Shown here piece by piece: positions 41,791 through 53,135 of a stretch of DNA of 64,000 nucleotides. The stretch spans positions 186,001 through 250,000 of the forward strand of contig NZ_PKRQ01000006.1 in NCBI RefSeq assembly GCF_002855575.1. The letters run 5' to 3'. This DNA comes from Tabrizicola sp. TH137. Its GTDB lineage: Bacteria > Pseudomonadota > Alphaproteobacteria > Rhodobacterales > Rhodobacteraceae. The first letter of the stretch is position 1, and each line of letters begins with the position of its first letter. The notes under the pieces were generated by a model, which was given only the letters and a program-made list of their open reading frames with translations, was not told the DNA's origin and did not search any database. The translations under genes were made by a program, and so were the position numbers.

Positions 41791-43314
41791 ATGAACCTCA
41801 ACCGCCGGAGCCTACTGAAGCTCTCCGCCGCCACGATGGCCGCAGGCAGCCTTGGCCTGCCAAGCTTTGCACAGGCGATAGACGAGCTTGTCATCGCCTA
41901 TAACGTCAACCTCCCCTCCTGGGACCCGACCGTCGGCCCCAGCGCGGTGAACCCGACGATCCAGGGCCTGTATCAATCGGTCTTCGACCAGTACATCCTG
42001 CAACAGCCCGACCTGTCGCCCGCCCCCGGCCTGCTGACGGAATGGGGTTGGAACGAGGATCGCACGCAGGTCTGGATGACAGTGCGCGAAGGCGTGACCT
42101 GGCATGACGGATCGCCCTTCACCGCCGAGGATGTGGCCTGGAACCTGGCCCGCGTGGCCAATCCCGACACTGGCAGCCCGATCCAGTTCGTCTGGGGAAC
42201 GCTGGCCAACCACCGGGTCGAGGGCAACAAGGTAATCGCCGATGTGGCGCAGTTCGACCCGACGATCTTCAAATGGATGTATTTCCTGACCGGCTATGTC
42301 CTGCCCAAGGCCTAATACGAAAAGGTCGGCCCCGAAGGCTTCGAGGCTGCCCCCATCGGCACCGGCCCCTATATGGTCGAGAAGTTCGAACGCAACGCCT
42401 TCGTCCGCCTCAAGGCCAATGCCAATTACTGGGGCGGGAAGCCGGACTTCGACACGGTCACCATCAAGTTCGTCCCCGATGCCGCCGCGCGGGTGGCCGA
42501 GGTGGAGAGCGGCAACAGCCATGTCACGCTGGAAATGCCCTATGAGGAATACGACCGTCTGAAAGGCGGTCCGCTGGCCGGCGTGGCCGCGCCCATCTCG
42601 GATATCGGGATGATCTTCCTCAACGACATCGAGGTGATGACCGATCCCAATGTCCGCATGGCCGCAGCCCATGCCATCGACAAGCAGGCCATCATCGACC
42701 GCCTGCTCTCGGGCTATGGGGTAAAGATCGACACGCTCCAGACCCCGGAATATGACGCCTACGATGCCTCGGTCAGCGTGCCCTATGACGAGGCGAAGGC
42801 GGTGGAACTTCTGGCCGCCTCGGGCTTTGGCCCCGACAACCCCGTGAAGTTCAAGATCCAGACGACCAAGGGCTTCAAGCCCAAGGATTACGAGATGATC
42901 CAGGCCATCGTCGGCCTGTGGCGCAAGGTCGGGATCGAGGCCGAGATCGAGGTTTACGAAATCGCCAAACATTACGAGTTGCGCGCTGCGGACCAGCTTG
43001 CCCCGGCCGCCTTCTACAATTGGGGCAACTCGGTGGGCGATCCGACCACCTCGACCGGTTTCGCGATGTTCGGCCCCTCGCCGCATTCCGTCTGGGATGG
43101 CGAGGATCTGATTGGCATGATCGGGCCGCTCTGGGGCGAGGCGGATGAGGCGAAACGGATCGAAGGCTGGAAGGCAGTTGACAAATACATCGCCGAGAAC
43201 GCGCTGGTGATCCCGCTGCTGCAATATGTGCAGCCCATCCTGCACGCGCCGGGCGTCGTGGTGACACCGCACGCCTCGGGTGCGCTGCTGCCGCATCTGA
43301 TGAAGCGGGCCTGA
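41791..43314 (+). pseudogene. Dpp/Opp-type ABC substrate-binding protein gene with an in-frame stop
   Basis: 508 codons of a peptide/nickel-type (family 5) solute-binding protein, interrupted by TAA at 42313-42315. The first 174 residues include a twin-arginine-like signal (NRRSLLKLSAAT...SFAQA) and GVTWHDGSPFTAEDVAWNLA; after the stop the frame resumes at once with YEKVGPEGFEAAPIGTGPYM and runs to MKRA. Homologues usually read PKxYYEKVG here, so one base change (a Tyr codon to TAA) explains it. No ribosome site precedes an internal ATG. Could be a real loss, a sequencing error or readthrough; the other transporter genes are intact. Confidence 0.85.
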
Positions 43315-43320
43315 TCCCTT

Positions 43321-43358
43321 GCGCCCGGGCCGGGGGGCATCACCCTCCGGCCCGGCGC
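43321..43358 (+). terminator. Hairpin between binding-protein and permease genes
   Basis: CGGGCCGG (43326-43333) and CCGGCCCG (43347-43354), with GGG/CCC continuing inside. Hairpins at this place often keep binding-protein mRNA more abundant than permease mRNA; that role is inferred. Confidence 0.5.
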
Positions 43359-43446
43359 GGATCGACGACTGAACAGGACATGAAGGGGCATGATCCCCGG
43401 CGGTGCCGCGAAGCAAGACATGCGGCACCGAGTGACAGGCACGGGC

Positions 43447-44457
43447 ATGGTGATCCTACGAACCCTCCTCACGCGGCTTCTGACGACCGTCATCACCCTG
43501 GCGGGTGTGGCCGTGATCGTTTTCTTCGTGATCCGCGTCGTCCCCGGCAATCCGATCGCCATGATGCTGCCCCCAGGCGCGACGGAGGAAGACATCGCCC
43601 GCCTCTCCGCGCTTTACGGGCTGGACAAGCCGCTGGTGACCCAGTTCGGCATCTGGGTCGCCGGTGTGCTGCAAGGCGATTTCGGCACCTCGATCACGAC
43701 CCGCCAACCGGTGCTGGACCTTGTGCTCGGGCGGCTTCCGGCAACGCTGGAACTGTCGATCATGGCCCTGGTCATGGCGGTGATCCTGGGCGGGACGGCG
43801 GCGCTGATCGGCACGCGGTACCGGGGCGGACGGCGCGAAGGGGCGATCGACGTGGCCAATGGCATGGCGCTTTCCGTCCCCGATTTCCTCTGGGGTCTGG
43901 TGCTGATCCTGCTGTTCGGGGTGCTCTGGCCGGTGTTTCACATCTCCGGGCGGGTGACGCCCTCGCTCGAGCTGCCCTTCACCACCGATTTCTATCTGTT
44001 CGAAAGCCTGATCCGCCTGCGCTTCGACCTCTGGGCCGATATCGTGGCGCATATGTTCATGCCGGCGCTGGCCCTTGCGATCCCGCTGGCGGCGATCATC
44101 GGGCAATTGCTGAAGCAGAGCCTCAAGGAAACCATGAACCTCGATTACGTCACCCTCGCCCGGACCAAGGGCTATGGCGAAGCCCGCGTCATCCTGCGCG
44201 AGGCGCTGCGGAACGCCGCCCTGCCGACGCTGACCCTTGTGGGCGTGCAGTTCACCTTCCTGATCGGCGGAACCGTCATCATCGAACGGCTCTTTTCCTA
44301 TGAGGGCCTCGGCAACATGGCCATCGACGCCGTGGTCAACCGCGACCTGCCGCTGATCCAGGGGATCGTGCTGCTCTTCGCGCTGATCTTCACCGCGGTG
44401 AACCTGATCGTTGACCTGCTCTATGCCGTGCTGAACCCGAGGCTGCGCCATGCTTGA
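43447..44457 (+). CDS. ABC transporter permease, DppB type
   Basis: 336-residue inner-membrane permease. MVILRTLLTRLLTTVITLAG opens the first membrane helix, RVVPGNPIAMMLPPGATEED is the periplasmic start typical of DppB/OppB, and the EAA loop that docks the ATPase is DYVTLARTKGYGEARVILRE (about residues 236-255). The chosen start gives the standard length; in-frame ATGs at 43420 and 43390 are possible. Overlaps the next permease gene by 8 bases. Confidence 0.9.
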   Translation: MVILRTLLTRLLTTVITLAGVAVIVFFVIRVVPGNPIAMMLPPGATEEDIARLSALYGLDKPLVTQFGIWVAGVLQGDFGTSITTRQPVLDLVLGRLPATLELSIMALVMAVILGGTAALIGTRYRGGRREGAIDVANGMALSVPDFLWGLVLILLFGVLWPVFHISGRVTPSLELPFTTDFYLFESLIRLRFDLWADIVAHMFMPALALAIPLAAIIGQLLKQSLKETMNLDYVTLARTKGYGEARVILREALRNAALPTLTLVGVQFTFLIGGTVIIERLFSYEGLGNMAIDAVVNRDLPLIQGIVLLFALIFTAVNLIVDLLYAVLNPRLRHA

Positions 44458-45316
44458 GGCCAGAGGAATGGATGGGCGGTCCCTGATCCGCCGCCGTGCG
44501 GGGCTGCGTTTGTGGCTTTCGGCGGGGTGGCTGATGCTGCTCGGCATCGCAGCCCTGCTGGCGCCATGGATCGCGCCGAAAGACCCGCTGGCACAGGACC
44601 TGTTCCTCGGCCGCCTGCCGCCCTTCTGGATGGCGGGGGCGGAACCGGGCTATTGGCTGGGAACCGACAGTCTGGGCCGCGATGTCCTGTCGCGCATCCT
44701 GCACGGCGCACGGGTCGCGCTGCTGGTCGCGCTGGTCGCAGGCACGATCACCTGCCTGATCGGGGCAACGCTGGGCCTGCTTGCAGGGTTCCTGCGCGGC
44801 TGGGTGGACATGGTCATCTCGCGCCTGATCGACATCTGGATGGCCTTTCCGCCCGTCCTCTTTTCCATCCTGCTGATCGCCGTCCTCGGCCCCGGCCTGA
44901 CCTCCATCATCATCGCCATCGTGGTGATCGACTGGACACGCTTCGCCCGCGTGGTGCGGGCCGAGGCCATGGCACAGGGGGCGATGGACTATGTGGCTTC
45001 GGCCCGTGTCGCCGGGCGCGGGCGTATCGGCACCATGGTCAGGGAAATCCTGCCCAATGTCCTGCCCACCGTCGTCGTCCTCCTGACACTGGAAATGGGC
45101 ATCGCCGTTATCGTCGAGGCGATCCTGTCCTTCGTGAACCTCTCCATCTCGACCGATGATCCCACCTGGGGCGGGATGATCGCCGAAGGCCGCACCTCCA
45201 TCCATCAGGCCTGGTGGGTGCTGGTCTTCCCCCTGATCACCCTCTTCCTCACCGTCCTGTCCTTCAGCCAGTTGGGCGAGGGGTTGAAGGACCGTTTCGA
45301 TCCGGTGCTGAGATGA
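44450..45316 (+). CDS. ABC transporter permease, DppC type
   Basis: 288-residue second permease of the importer. Family features are WIAPKDPLAQDLFLGRLPPF, WLGTDSLGRDVLSRILHGAR (about residues 67-86) and the EAA loop DYVASARVAGRGRIGTMVRE (about 181-200). Ends ERLKDRFDPVLR-like LKDRFDPVLR, the usual DppC tail. ATG of the first ATPase gene overlaps its stop. Confidence 0.92.
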   Translation: MLEARGMDGRSLIRRRAGLRLWLSAGWLMLLGIAALLAPWIAPKDPLAQDLFLGRLPPFWMAGAEPGYWLGTDSLGRDVLSRILHGARVALLVALVAGTITCLIGATLGLLAGFLRGWVDMVISRLIDIWMAFPPVLFSILLIAVLGPGLTSIIIAIVVIDWTRFARVVRAEAMAQGAMDYVASARVAGRGRIGTMVREILPNVLPTVVVLLTLEMGIAVIVEAILSFVNLSISTDDPTWGGMIAEGRTSIHQAWWVLVFPLITLFLTVLSFSQLGEGLKDRFDPVLR

Positions 45317-46179
45317 GCTTCCTGTCCATCCGCAACCTTTCGGTCCGGCTGAAGGGTGGCCCGCCCTTGCTGCGCCGCGTGTCGCTGGACGTGGCGCCGG
45401 GCGAGGTGCGGGGGCTGGTCGGGGAATCCGGCGCGGGCAAGTCGATGATCGGCAAGGCCGTCCTGGGCATCCTGCCCCCGTCGGTCGAAGTTACCGCAGG
45501 TGAAATCCTTCTCGATGGCACCGACCTCCTGACCCTTTCCGCGAAGGACCGCCGCCGCCGCATCGGGGCCAGCTGCGCGCTGATCCCGCAGGACCCGCTG
45601 ACCGCGCTGAACCCCAGCCACCGGATCGGCCCGCAGATCACCGACCGCCTTGTCGATATCCTGGGCTGGGGGCGGACAGAGGCCGAGGCCCGCGCCAAGG
45701 CCTTGCTGGCCGAAGTGCAGATCGCAGACCCGGACCGGGTGCTGCGATCCTATCCGCATGAACTGTCAGGCGGGATGCGCCAGCGCATCCTGATCGCCTC
45801 GGCCTTCGCGGCAGAGCCCAGGCTGATCGTCGCGGATGAGCCCACCACGGCGCTGGATGTGACGGTGCAGAAGCAGATCCTCAGCCTGATCCGCGACATG
45901 CAGGCCCGCCATGGCACCGCGCTTCTGTTCGTGACCCATGACCTCGGGGTCGTGTCCAAGGTCTGTCAGCGCCTGTCGGTCCTCTATGCCGGGATGGTGG
46001 TGGAGGATGCGGCAGTGACCGATTTCTTCGCCGCCCCGCACCATGCCTATTCCGCCGCCCTGCTGGCAGCGACGCCGAAATACACGGATCCGAAGGCCGG
46101 GTTGAACCCCGTGCCCGAAGCGGTGATCGAGGCTGTCCGTGCCGAAGTCGCAGCTTTCGACCGGGAGAGCGCCCGATGA
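45313..46179 (+). CDS. ABC transporter ATP-binding protein, DppD type
   Basis: 288 residues, cytoplasmic. Walker A GESGAGKSMIGKAVLG (about residues 37-52), signature ELSGGMRQRILIASA, Walker B RLIVADEPTTALDVT and switch His in FVTHDLG. The C-terminal oligopeptide extension is short (YTDPKAGLNPVPEAV). Overlaps both neighbours by four bases (ATGA), so the two ATPases are co-translated. Confidence 0.93.
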   Translation: MSFLSIRNLSVRLKGGPPLLRRVSLDVAPGEVRGLVGESGAGKSMIGKAVLGILPPSVEVTAGEILLDGTDLLTLSAKDRRRRIGASCALIPQDPLTALNPSHRIGPQITDRLVDILGWGRTEAEARAKALLAEVQIADPDRVLRSYPHELSGGMRQRILIASAFAAEPRLIVADEPTTALDVTVQKQILSLIRDMQARHGTALLFVTHDLGVVSKVCQRLSVLYAGMVVEDAAVTDFFAAPHHAYSAALLAATPKYTDPKAGLNPVPEAVIEAVRAEVAAFDRESAR

Positions 46180-46973
46180 ACCTCTACCGCGTCGAGAACC
46201 TCCGCCTGTCGCTGGCCGACATGACGGCAAAGCCGCTCTTCGGGGCCGCGCCACGGATCGAAATCCTCAAGGGCCTGTCCTTCGTGATCCCGAAAGGGGC
46301 CGTGGTCGGAATCGTGGGCGGCTCCGGTTCCGGCAAATCCACGCTGGGCCGCGCATTGGTCCGCCTGCTGGAACCTTCGGGCGGTTCGATCCGCTTCGAC
46401 GGAACCGACATCGCGCATCTGCCCGAGACCGCGCTGCGGCCACTGCGGCAGCGGTTCCAGATGATCTTCCAGGACCCGATGTCCTCGCTCAACCCGCGGC
46501 ACCGCGTCGGCACGATCATCGCCGAACCGCTGCGCCTGCATGGCATGGATTCGGTGCAGGATCGCGTCGCCCGCGCGCTGGATCATGTCGGCCTGCCGCA
46601 GCATTTCGCCACCCGCTACCCGCACGAACTTTCCGGCGGCCAGCGTCAGCGCGTCGGCATCGCCCGTGCCATCGCGCTGGAACCCGATTTCATCCTGGCC
46701 GATGAGATCGTCTCGGGTCTCGACGTGTCCTCGCAGGCGCAGGTCCTGAACCTGCTGGAACGGCTCGTGGCCGATCTGGGCCTGACACTGGCCTTCATCA
46801 GCCATGACCTTTCGGTCATCCGTCGCCTCTGCCAGCGCACCATCGTCCTGCACCGGGGCGAGATCGTGGAGGATCGCCCCACCGCCGACCTCTTCGCCGC
46901 ACCGCAGGCCGCCTATACCCGCGACCTGCTGGACGCGATCCCCCTGCCCGACCCGGCTCAGCCCTGGGTCTGA
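46176..46973 (+). CDS. ABC transporter ATP-binding protein, DppF type
   Basis: 265 residues. Walker A GGSGSGKSTLGRALVR (about residues 48-63), Q-loop region MIFQDPMSSLNPRHRVG, signature ELSGGQRQRVGIARA, Walker B FILADEIVSGLDVS (Glu-Ile in place of the usual Glu-Pro) and FISHDLS. Last transporter gene. Its 3' end overlaps the convergent thioesterase gene by 16 bases, and its stop codon lies in a 13-base sequence that is tandemly duplicated (46963-46975 and 46978-46990). Confidence 0.92.
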   Translation: MNLYRVENLRLSLADMTAKPLFGAAPRIEILKGLSFVIPKGAVVGIVGGSGSGKSTLGRALVRLLEPSGGSIRFDGTDIAHLPETALRPLRQRFQMIFQDPMSSLNPRHRVGTIIAEPLRLHGMDSVQDRVARALDHVGLPQHFATRYPHELSGGQRQRVGIARAIALEPDFILADEIVSGLDVSSQAQVLNLLERLVADLGLTLAFISHDLSVIRRLCQRTIVLHRGEIVEDRPTADLFAAPQAAYTRDLLDAIPLPDPAQPWV

Positions 46974-47431
46974 GGGGCCTGGGTCTGAGGCGCCGCCACG
47001 GGGCGACGCTCCGGGGGCTCGGGCGTCATCAGGCTTTCCAGTTTGGCCTTCACATCCTCGGGCCAGGGCATCGACGTATGACTGTCCAGCCAGCTTGCCG
47101 CCAGCACCTGTTCCACTGACCAGCGGTGTTCCTCGCCGCAATGGATCGTATGCTTCAACCGGACCGAGGATTTGCCCACCTTCAGGATGGTCAGCCGAAA
47201 GGTCAGCCGGTCGCCGAAGAACGACGGTTTGGAAAAATCGCAGGACAGATGCACCGTCGGCGTTCCCCAGCGTTCCTTCCAGATGATCTCGTGCCAGGGC
47301 CAGCCGATATGGGCCCAGAATTCCTCCACCACACCGTTCAGCATGTTCATATAGGCCGGGTAATAGGCGGTGCCGGAAATGTCGCAATCGCCGAAATGCA
47401 GCATCCGGTCGGTCGTGAAGCAGACGGTCAT
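46958..47431 (-). CDS. Acyl-CoA thioesterase, 4-hydroxybenzoyl-CoA thioesterase-like
   Basis: 157-residue hot-dog protein. HFGDCDISGTAYYPAYMNML (about residues 12-31) carries the acidic active-site residue (Asp17) at the place used by 4HBT enzymes. FSKPSFFGDRLTFRLTILKV follows as in the family. Start at MTVCFTTDRM, 47431. The last residues APQTQAPQTQG are a five-residue repeat created by the DNA duplication that overlaps the ATPase gene end. It may hydrolyse aromatic CoA esters of this island; convergent orientation gives no operon support. Confidence 0.8.
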   Translation of the reverse strand: MTVCFTTDRMLHFGDCDISGTAYYPAYMNMLNGVVEEFWAHIGWPWHEIIWKERWGTPTVHLSCDFSKPSFFGDRLTFRLTILKVGKSSVRLKHTIHCGEEHRWSVEQVLAASWLDSHTSMPWPEDVKAKLESLMTPEPPERRPVAAPQTQAPQTQG

Positions 47432-47477
47432 GATGTCCTCCCCTGTTGCGCCGACCGTCCCATATCGGCGCCGAAGG

Positions 47478-48383
47478 TCAAGCCCCGGCACGCTGCGCCA
47501 GCCCTGCCGCGCGCACCACTTCGGCCACCTGCATCAGTTGCTTTGACAAAGGCGAGGTCCGCCGCCAGACCATCCCGATCCGCCGCGACGGCTGCGTCCC
47601 GTTGAACCGCGCGATGGCGACATGGGCTGACCGCGTTTCCACCGCCACCGCCATTTCGGGGATCAGCGTCACCCCGATCCCCGCCCCCACCATCTGCACC
47701 AGCGTCGAAAGGCTGCTGCCATCCAGCAATTCACGCGGCGCGGCCTGCCCGGCATAGCAGAAGGACAGCGCCTGATCGCGGAAGCAATGCCCTTCCTCCA
47801 GCAGCAGCAGCCGCATCTCGCGCAGCTTTTCGGGCTGCGGCACCGGCTTTTCCGCATCCGCCCCGGGGCGGACCAGCACGAAATCCTCGGTGAAAAGATC
47901 GACTTCGGTCAGGAACGGCTCCGACACTGGCAGCGCCACGATGGCCGTATCCAGCCGCCCCTCCTCCAGCTCGCGGATCAGCTTGGGCGTCACCGTTTCG
48001 CGCAGATGGATGTCCAATCCCTCATTCGCCTCGGTCAGCCGGGCGATGATGGCGGGCAGAAGATAAGGCGCGATGGTCGGGATCACCCCGATCCGCAATC
48101 GCCCGGACAGGCTTCCCCGCGCCGCCCGCGCGATATCGGCCAGTTCATCCACTTCGCGCAGGATTTCGCGCGCCCGCAGCAGCACATCCTCACCGAACCC
48201 GGTCAGCCTCACCTGCCGCGCGCCCCGTTCGAAAAGCTCGGATCCAAGCACCGCCTCCATCTCGCGGATCTGCATGGAAAGCGCAGGCTGGGAAATGGCG
48301 CAGGTCTCGGCCGCACGGCCGAAATGGCCATGCCGGGCCAGAGCCTCGAAATAGCGGAGCTGTTTCAGGGTCAGGTTCAACAT
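47478..48383 (-). CDS. oxyR: Hydrogen peroxide-sensing LysR regulator OxyR
   Basis: 301 residues. N-terminal helix-turn-helix RAAETCAISQPALSMQIREM (about residues 23-42). The redox pair is Cys200 and Cys209 in LLEEGHCFRDQALSFC, the OxyR-specific disulfide. Divergent from katG, its classic target. An ATAAG-N5-CTTAT box at 48382-48396 overlaps its own start codon, consistent with autorepression. Confidence 0.95.
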   Translation of the reverse strand: MLNLTLKQLRYFEALARHGHFGRAAETCAISQPALSMQIREMEAVLGSELFERGARQVRLTGFGEDVLLRAREILREVDELADIARAARGSLSGRLRIGVIPTIAPYLLPAIIARLTEANEGLDIHLRETVTPKLIRELEEGRLDTAIVALPVSEPFLTEVDLFTEDFVLVRPGADAEKPVPQPEKLREMRLLLLEEGHCFRDQALSFCYAGQAAPRELLDGSSLSTLVQMVGAGIGVTLIPEMAVAVETRSAHVAIARFNGTQPSRRIGMVWRRTSPLSKQLMQVAEVVRAAGLAQRAGA

Positions 48384-48396
48384 AAGTTCATCTTAT
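48382..48396. promoter_or_regulatory. OxyR-type binding box
   Basis: ATAAG-TTCAT-CTTAT, a T-N11-A LysR box with perfect 5-base arms, at the oxyR side of the 138-base oxyR-katG divergent region. Confidence 0.55.
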
Positions 48397-48422
48397 CGTT
48401 GCAATCAGAAAATCCAACTTAA

Positions 48423-50687
<2,265 letters not shown>

Positions 50688-50705
50688 TCACGGCTCATCA
50701 CGGGA

Positions 50706-50737
50706 AAGGGGCGTCCCGGGAAACCGGGGCGCCCCTT
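50706..50737 (+). terminator. Terminator hairpin after katG
   Basis: AAGGGGCGTCCCGG and CCGGGGCGCCCCTT arms (14 pairs, one G-T) around GAAA, 19 bases past the stop and followed by CTGCTGTCC. Strong stem with a weak T tract. Confidence 0.75.
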
Positions 50738-50754
50738 CTGCTGTCCGCGCGGCA

Positions 50755-51351
50755 TCAGCTCGAAAGATCCGCTCCCGCCTGCACCAGAACCGAAACCCAG
50801 CGCGCGGGGTTCTTCGGGTCCTGCATCCGCAGGAAGGCATAGCCCGTCTTCTGCCACGGCAGGACGCGGCGGGTCATGTTGTCCAGCACGAAATCGCCCA
50901 GATCGCTGCGCAGGACCAGAACCGCATGGGGCTGGCGTTTCCGGTCAAGGACCACGGCAATCAGCAATCGGTTGGGCGCAATCCCCTGTGCAACCAGCGC
51001 CCGCTTCTTGTAGAGCGCGTAATCCTCGCAATCGCCGCCCCGCGCGGTGGGCAAGGACCAATGTTCGACAACCGCGAACTGGCGCTGATCAGAGATCGGG
51101 CGGATGGCCGCATTCGCGGCACTGTTCACCTGTGCGGCAATCTTCAGGACATCGGCGCCGGCCGGGGTCAACGGCCCCCTGGCACAGGCCCAGTCGTAGT
51201 CGCGGCACAGGCCGGCCGCCCCCGGAGGCGCGGGCGCCGCCTGCTGCACCGGCAGAAAGGCATCCTTCCCCACGGCCTCGATCGCCAGCGCAGGGCCGGT
51301 GAAGGACAGGAGAGTGGCTGCGGCAGCAATCAGGGTCAGGATGGGGCGCAT
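50755..51351 (-). CDS. Transglutaminase-like cysteine peptidase (BTLCP family), exported
   Basis: 198 residues. MRPILTLIAAAATLLSFTGP with ALA before residue 24 is a signal peptide. The catalytic triad is visible as Cys108 in GGDCEDYALYKK, His142 in PHAVLVLRS and Asp157 in FVLDNMT, the LapG-like arrangement. LapG proteins cut surface adhesins under c-di-GMP control; this family also has members with no LapD partner, and no lapD is present here, but a c-di-GMP synthase gene lies next to it on the same strand. Role therefore open. Confidence 0.85.
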   Translation of the reverse strand: MRPILTLIAAAATLLSFTGPALAIEAVGKDAFLPVQQAAPAPPGAAGLCRDYDWACARGPLTPAGADVLKIAAQVNSAANAAIRPISDQRQFAVVEHWSLPTARGGDCEDYALYKKRALVAQGIAPNRLLIAVVLDRKRQPHAVLVLRSDLGDFVLDNMTRRVLPWQKTGYAFLRMQDPKNPARWVSVLVQAGADLSS

Positions 51352-51509
51352 GTGACGATCCTCGAAACTCCGTGACTCGGGGATACGGCCGCACGACACA
51401 GATCGTCAGTTTGGCATCGGTCTTGCAGGGGGGAAAAGCGTATGGACAGCCACCCTGCGGATGGGCCGGTCCATGCCCGCCCCCCATCCTTTCCGCTGGC
51501 AGCCAGACA

Positions 51510-52496
51510 CTAGCCTTGCCCCTCGACCGACCACAGGTCGGGGGACCAGAGCCGTACCCGGCCGCGCCCGGCGCGTTTGGCGGCATAGAGCGCGGCATCC
51601 GCACGGGCCAGCAGCACGGCCACGGGCGCCTCCGGCGACGTCGCCGAAAGGACCATTCCCGCGCTGGCCCCGACAGACAGTCCCATGCCCTGCCACGGGA
51701 TCGGCTCGCTCAGCGCGGACAGGATCGCCTCCATCCGCGCCAGCGCCGCTTCGGCCCGGTCCATCCCCGGCATCAGCAGCACGAATTCATCCCCGCCAAT
51801 GCGGGCCACCAGATCATCCCTGCGGCTGGCCGCCAGAAGGCGGCGGCCCACCTCGGCCAGAACGTGATCCCCCGCCGCATGGCCCAGCGCATCATTCACC
51901 TGCTTGAACCGGTCAAGGTCAAGATGCACCACGGCCACGTTCCGCCCCGGCTGCTCCAGCGCGAGGTCCAGCGCGCGGCGGTTGCGCAGCCCGGTCAGCG
52001 GATCGGTCAGCGCCTGTTCCTCGGCCACCACCTTGTCGCCCTGCAACCGGTCGTTCAGGGCGCGCAACTCTTCCAGAACCGCGGTCTTGGCTTCATACAG
52101 ATAGAGCAGTTCCACCGTCAGGTCGGTGGGTGCGAAATCCGCTTCGGTCAAGGCGTGGCGTTGCACCGCCTCCACCACCCCGATCCCGAAGGAGAGGTTG
52201 ATCAGCGCGCCATCCTTGGCCGGAACCGCGATGCCGCGGAAGGAAAGGTCGCTGCTTCCCCGCCGCTCGACGAAAAGCCGCCCTTGCCCTGCCAGAAGAT
52301 CGGCCACCCCGACCAGCGCAGGACCGTGACGCAGGGTGAAAAGCTGAGAGAAAGGCCGATCCACCGGATCATCGGCCCCCAGCAGGCGCCGCAGGGTCGG
52401 CCCGCAGGACCGGATCACCGCCGCCCCGTCCAGGACCAGATGCATCGGCATCAGCCGCGCCAGCGCGACCGCGCCGATCCAGACCCCGCCGGTCAT
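51510..52496 (-). CDS. H-NOX-associated diguanylate cyclase
   Basis: 328 residues, makes cyclic di-GMP. Residues 17-130 form an HNOBA-type sensor-linked domain (MHLVLDGAAVIRSCGPTLRR; DLTVELLYLYEAKTAVLEEL), then a short coiled coil and the GGDEF domain: DPLTGLRNRRALD and active site RIGGDEFVLL (Gly234-Phe238). The inhibitory RxxD site is present (Arg225-Asp228), so product feedback is expected. The start overlaps the stop of the H-NOX-like gene (ATGA), so the two proteins are made together and should interact. Confidence 0.9.
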   Translation of the reverse strand: MTGGVWIGAVALARLMPMHLVLDGAAVIRSCGPTLRRLLGADDPVDRPFSQLFTLRHGPALVGVADLLAGQGRLFVERRGSSDLSFRGIAVPAKDGALINLSFGIGVVEAVQRHALTEADFAPTDLTVELLYLYEAKTAVLEELRALNDRLQGDKVVAEEQALTDPLTGLRNRRALDLALEQPGRNVAVVHLDLDRFKQVNDALGHAAGDHVLAEVGRRLLAASRRDDLVARIGGDEFVLLMPGMDRAEAALARMEAILSALSEPIPWQGMGLSVGASAGMVLSATSPEAPVAVLLARADAALYAAKRAGRGRVRLWSPDLWSVEGQG

Positions 52497-53080
52497 TCCA
52501 CGCGACCCAGCGAGAAGGCCCGCCCCATGCCATGGGCCTGATCCAGAAGGCGGATCGCGAGGATGGCCGCGCCATCCGGCGACACCGACTCCAGCCGCAT
52601 GGTGACCAGAGCCCCGTAATCATCCGCCATCGCGCGCAGAAGGCCCAACGTCACCTCGGCCAGACCGGGCCGCCCCGCGCCGATCTCAAGCCGGAAATCA
52701 TCCGGCGCCTCTTCCCGCAGCCGCAGGGCAGGCAGCACCAGATCGGGCAGGGCCAGCCGCGCCCGCGCGGGCAGGTCTTCCAGCGATTGCAGGAAGTCGC
52801 GGAAATCCGATCCGCCGAACCGCAGCAGCCGCCGCACCGCCGCACGGGCCGGATGCGACACGATATAGGTTCCCATATCCTCCAGCAGGCAGGCACTGTC
52901 GCGGTTCAGGCGGGTGGCGGCCGCCGCGAGTAGACGATCCGTGACCTCAGGCGGATAGGGCAGCAGCGGCTCGAACCCCTGCGGCGGCACACCCGCCGCC
53001 CGCGCCGCATCATCCCAGACACCAGACCCCCAACCATCGCGCAGAAAGCACTGGATGGATCGGTTTATCAGCCCGTTCAT
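52493..53080 (-). CDS. H-NOX-like (HNOB) protein lacking the haem-ligand His
   Basis: 195 residues, same fold family as haem nitric-oxide/oxygen sensors, starting MNGLINRSIQCFLRDGWGSG. By my alignment the position of the proximal haem His (DxxH in known H-NOX) is Pro104 in SLEDLPARARLAL, and the YxSxR haem-propionate motif reads IGAGR (133-137), keeping only the Arg. Haem binding in the usual way is therefore doubtful. Translationally coupled to the diguanylate cyclase, so it probably still modulates it, sensing something else or acting as a scaffold. Confidence 0.82.
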   Translation of the reverse strand: MNGLINRSIQCFLRDGWGSGVWDDAARAAGVPPQGFEPLLPYPPEVTDRLLAAAATRLNRDSACLLEDMGTYIVSHPARAAVRRLLRFGGSDFRDFLQSLEDLPARARLALPDLVLPALRLREEAPDDFRLEIGAGRPGLAEVTLGLLRAMADDYGALVTMRLESVSPDGAAILAIRLLDQAHGMGRAFSLGRVE

Positions 53081-53135
53081 CGCCCTTCCCCAGAAAATCC
53101 CGAAGGAAGACTGCGCGATTCGGATGAATGAAGAT

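Noticed and set aside
42373-43314. A separate gene starting at an internal ATG after the TAA
   Set aside because: There is no ribosome site, and the sequence between the TAA and this ATG is normal binding-protein sequence in the same frame; one interrupted gene is the simpler reading.
16957-47431. A recently transferred element with integrase or insertion sequences
   Set aside because: I found no transposase, integrase, attachment-site duplication at the tRNA-Glu gene or base-composition break; the island may simply be a native cluster.
50755-51351. Assignment as LapG adhesin protease
   Set aside because: The Cys-His-Asp site fits, but no LapD or large adhesin gene is visible; the broader family name is safer.
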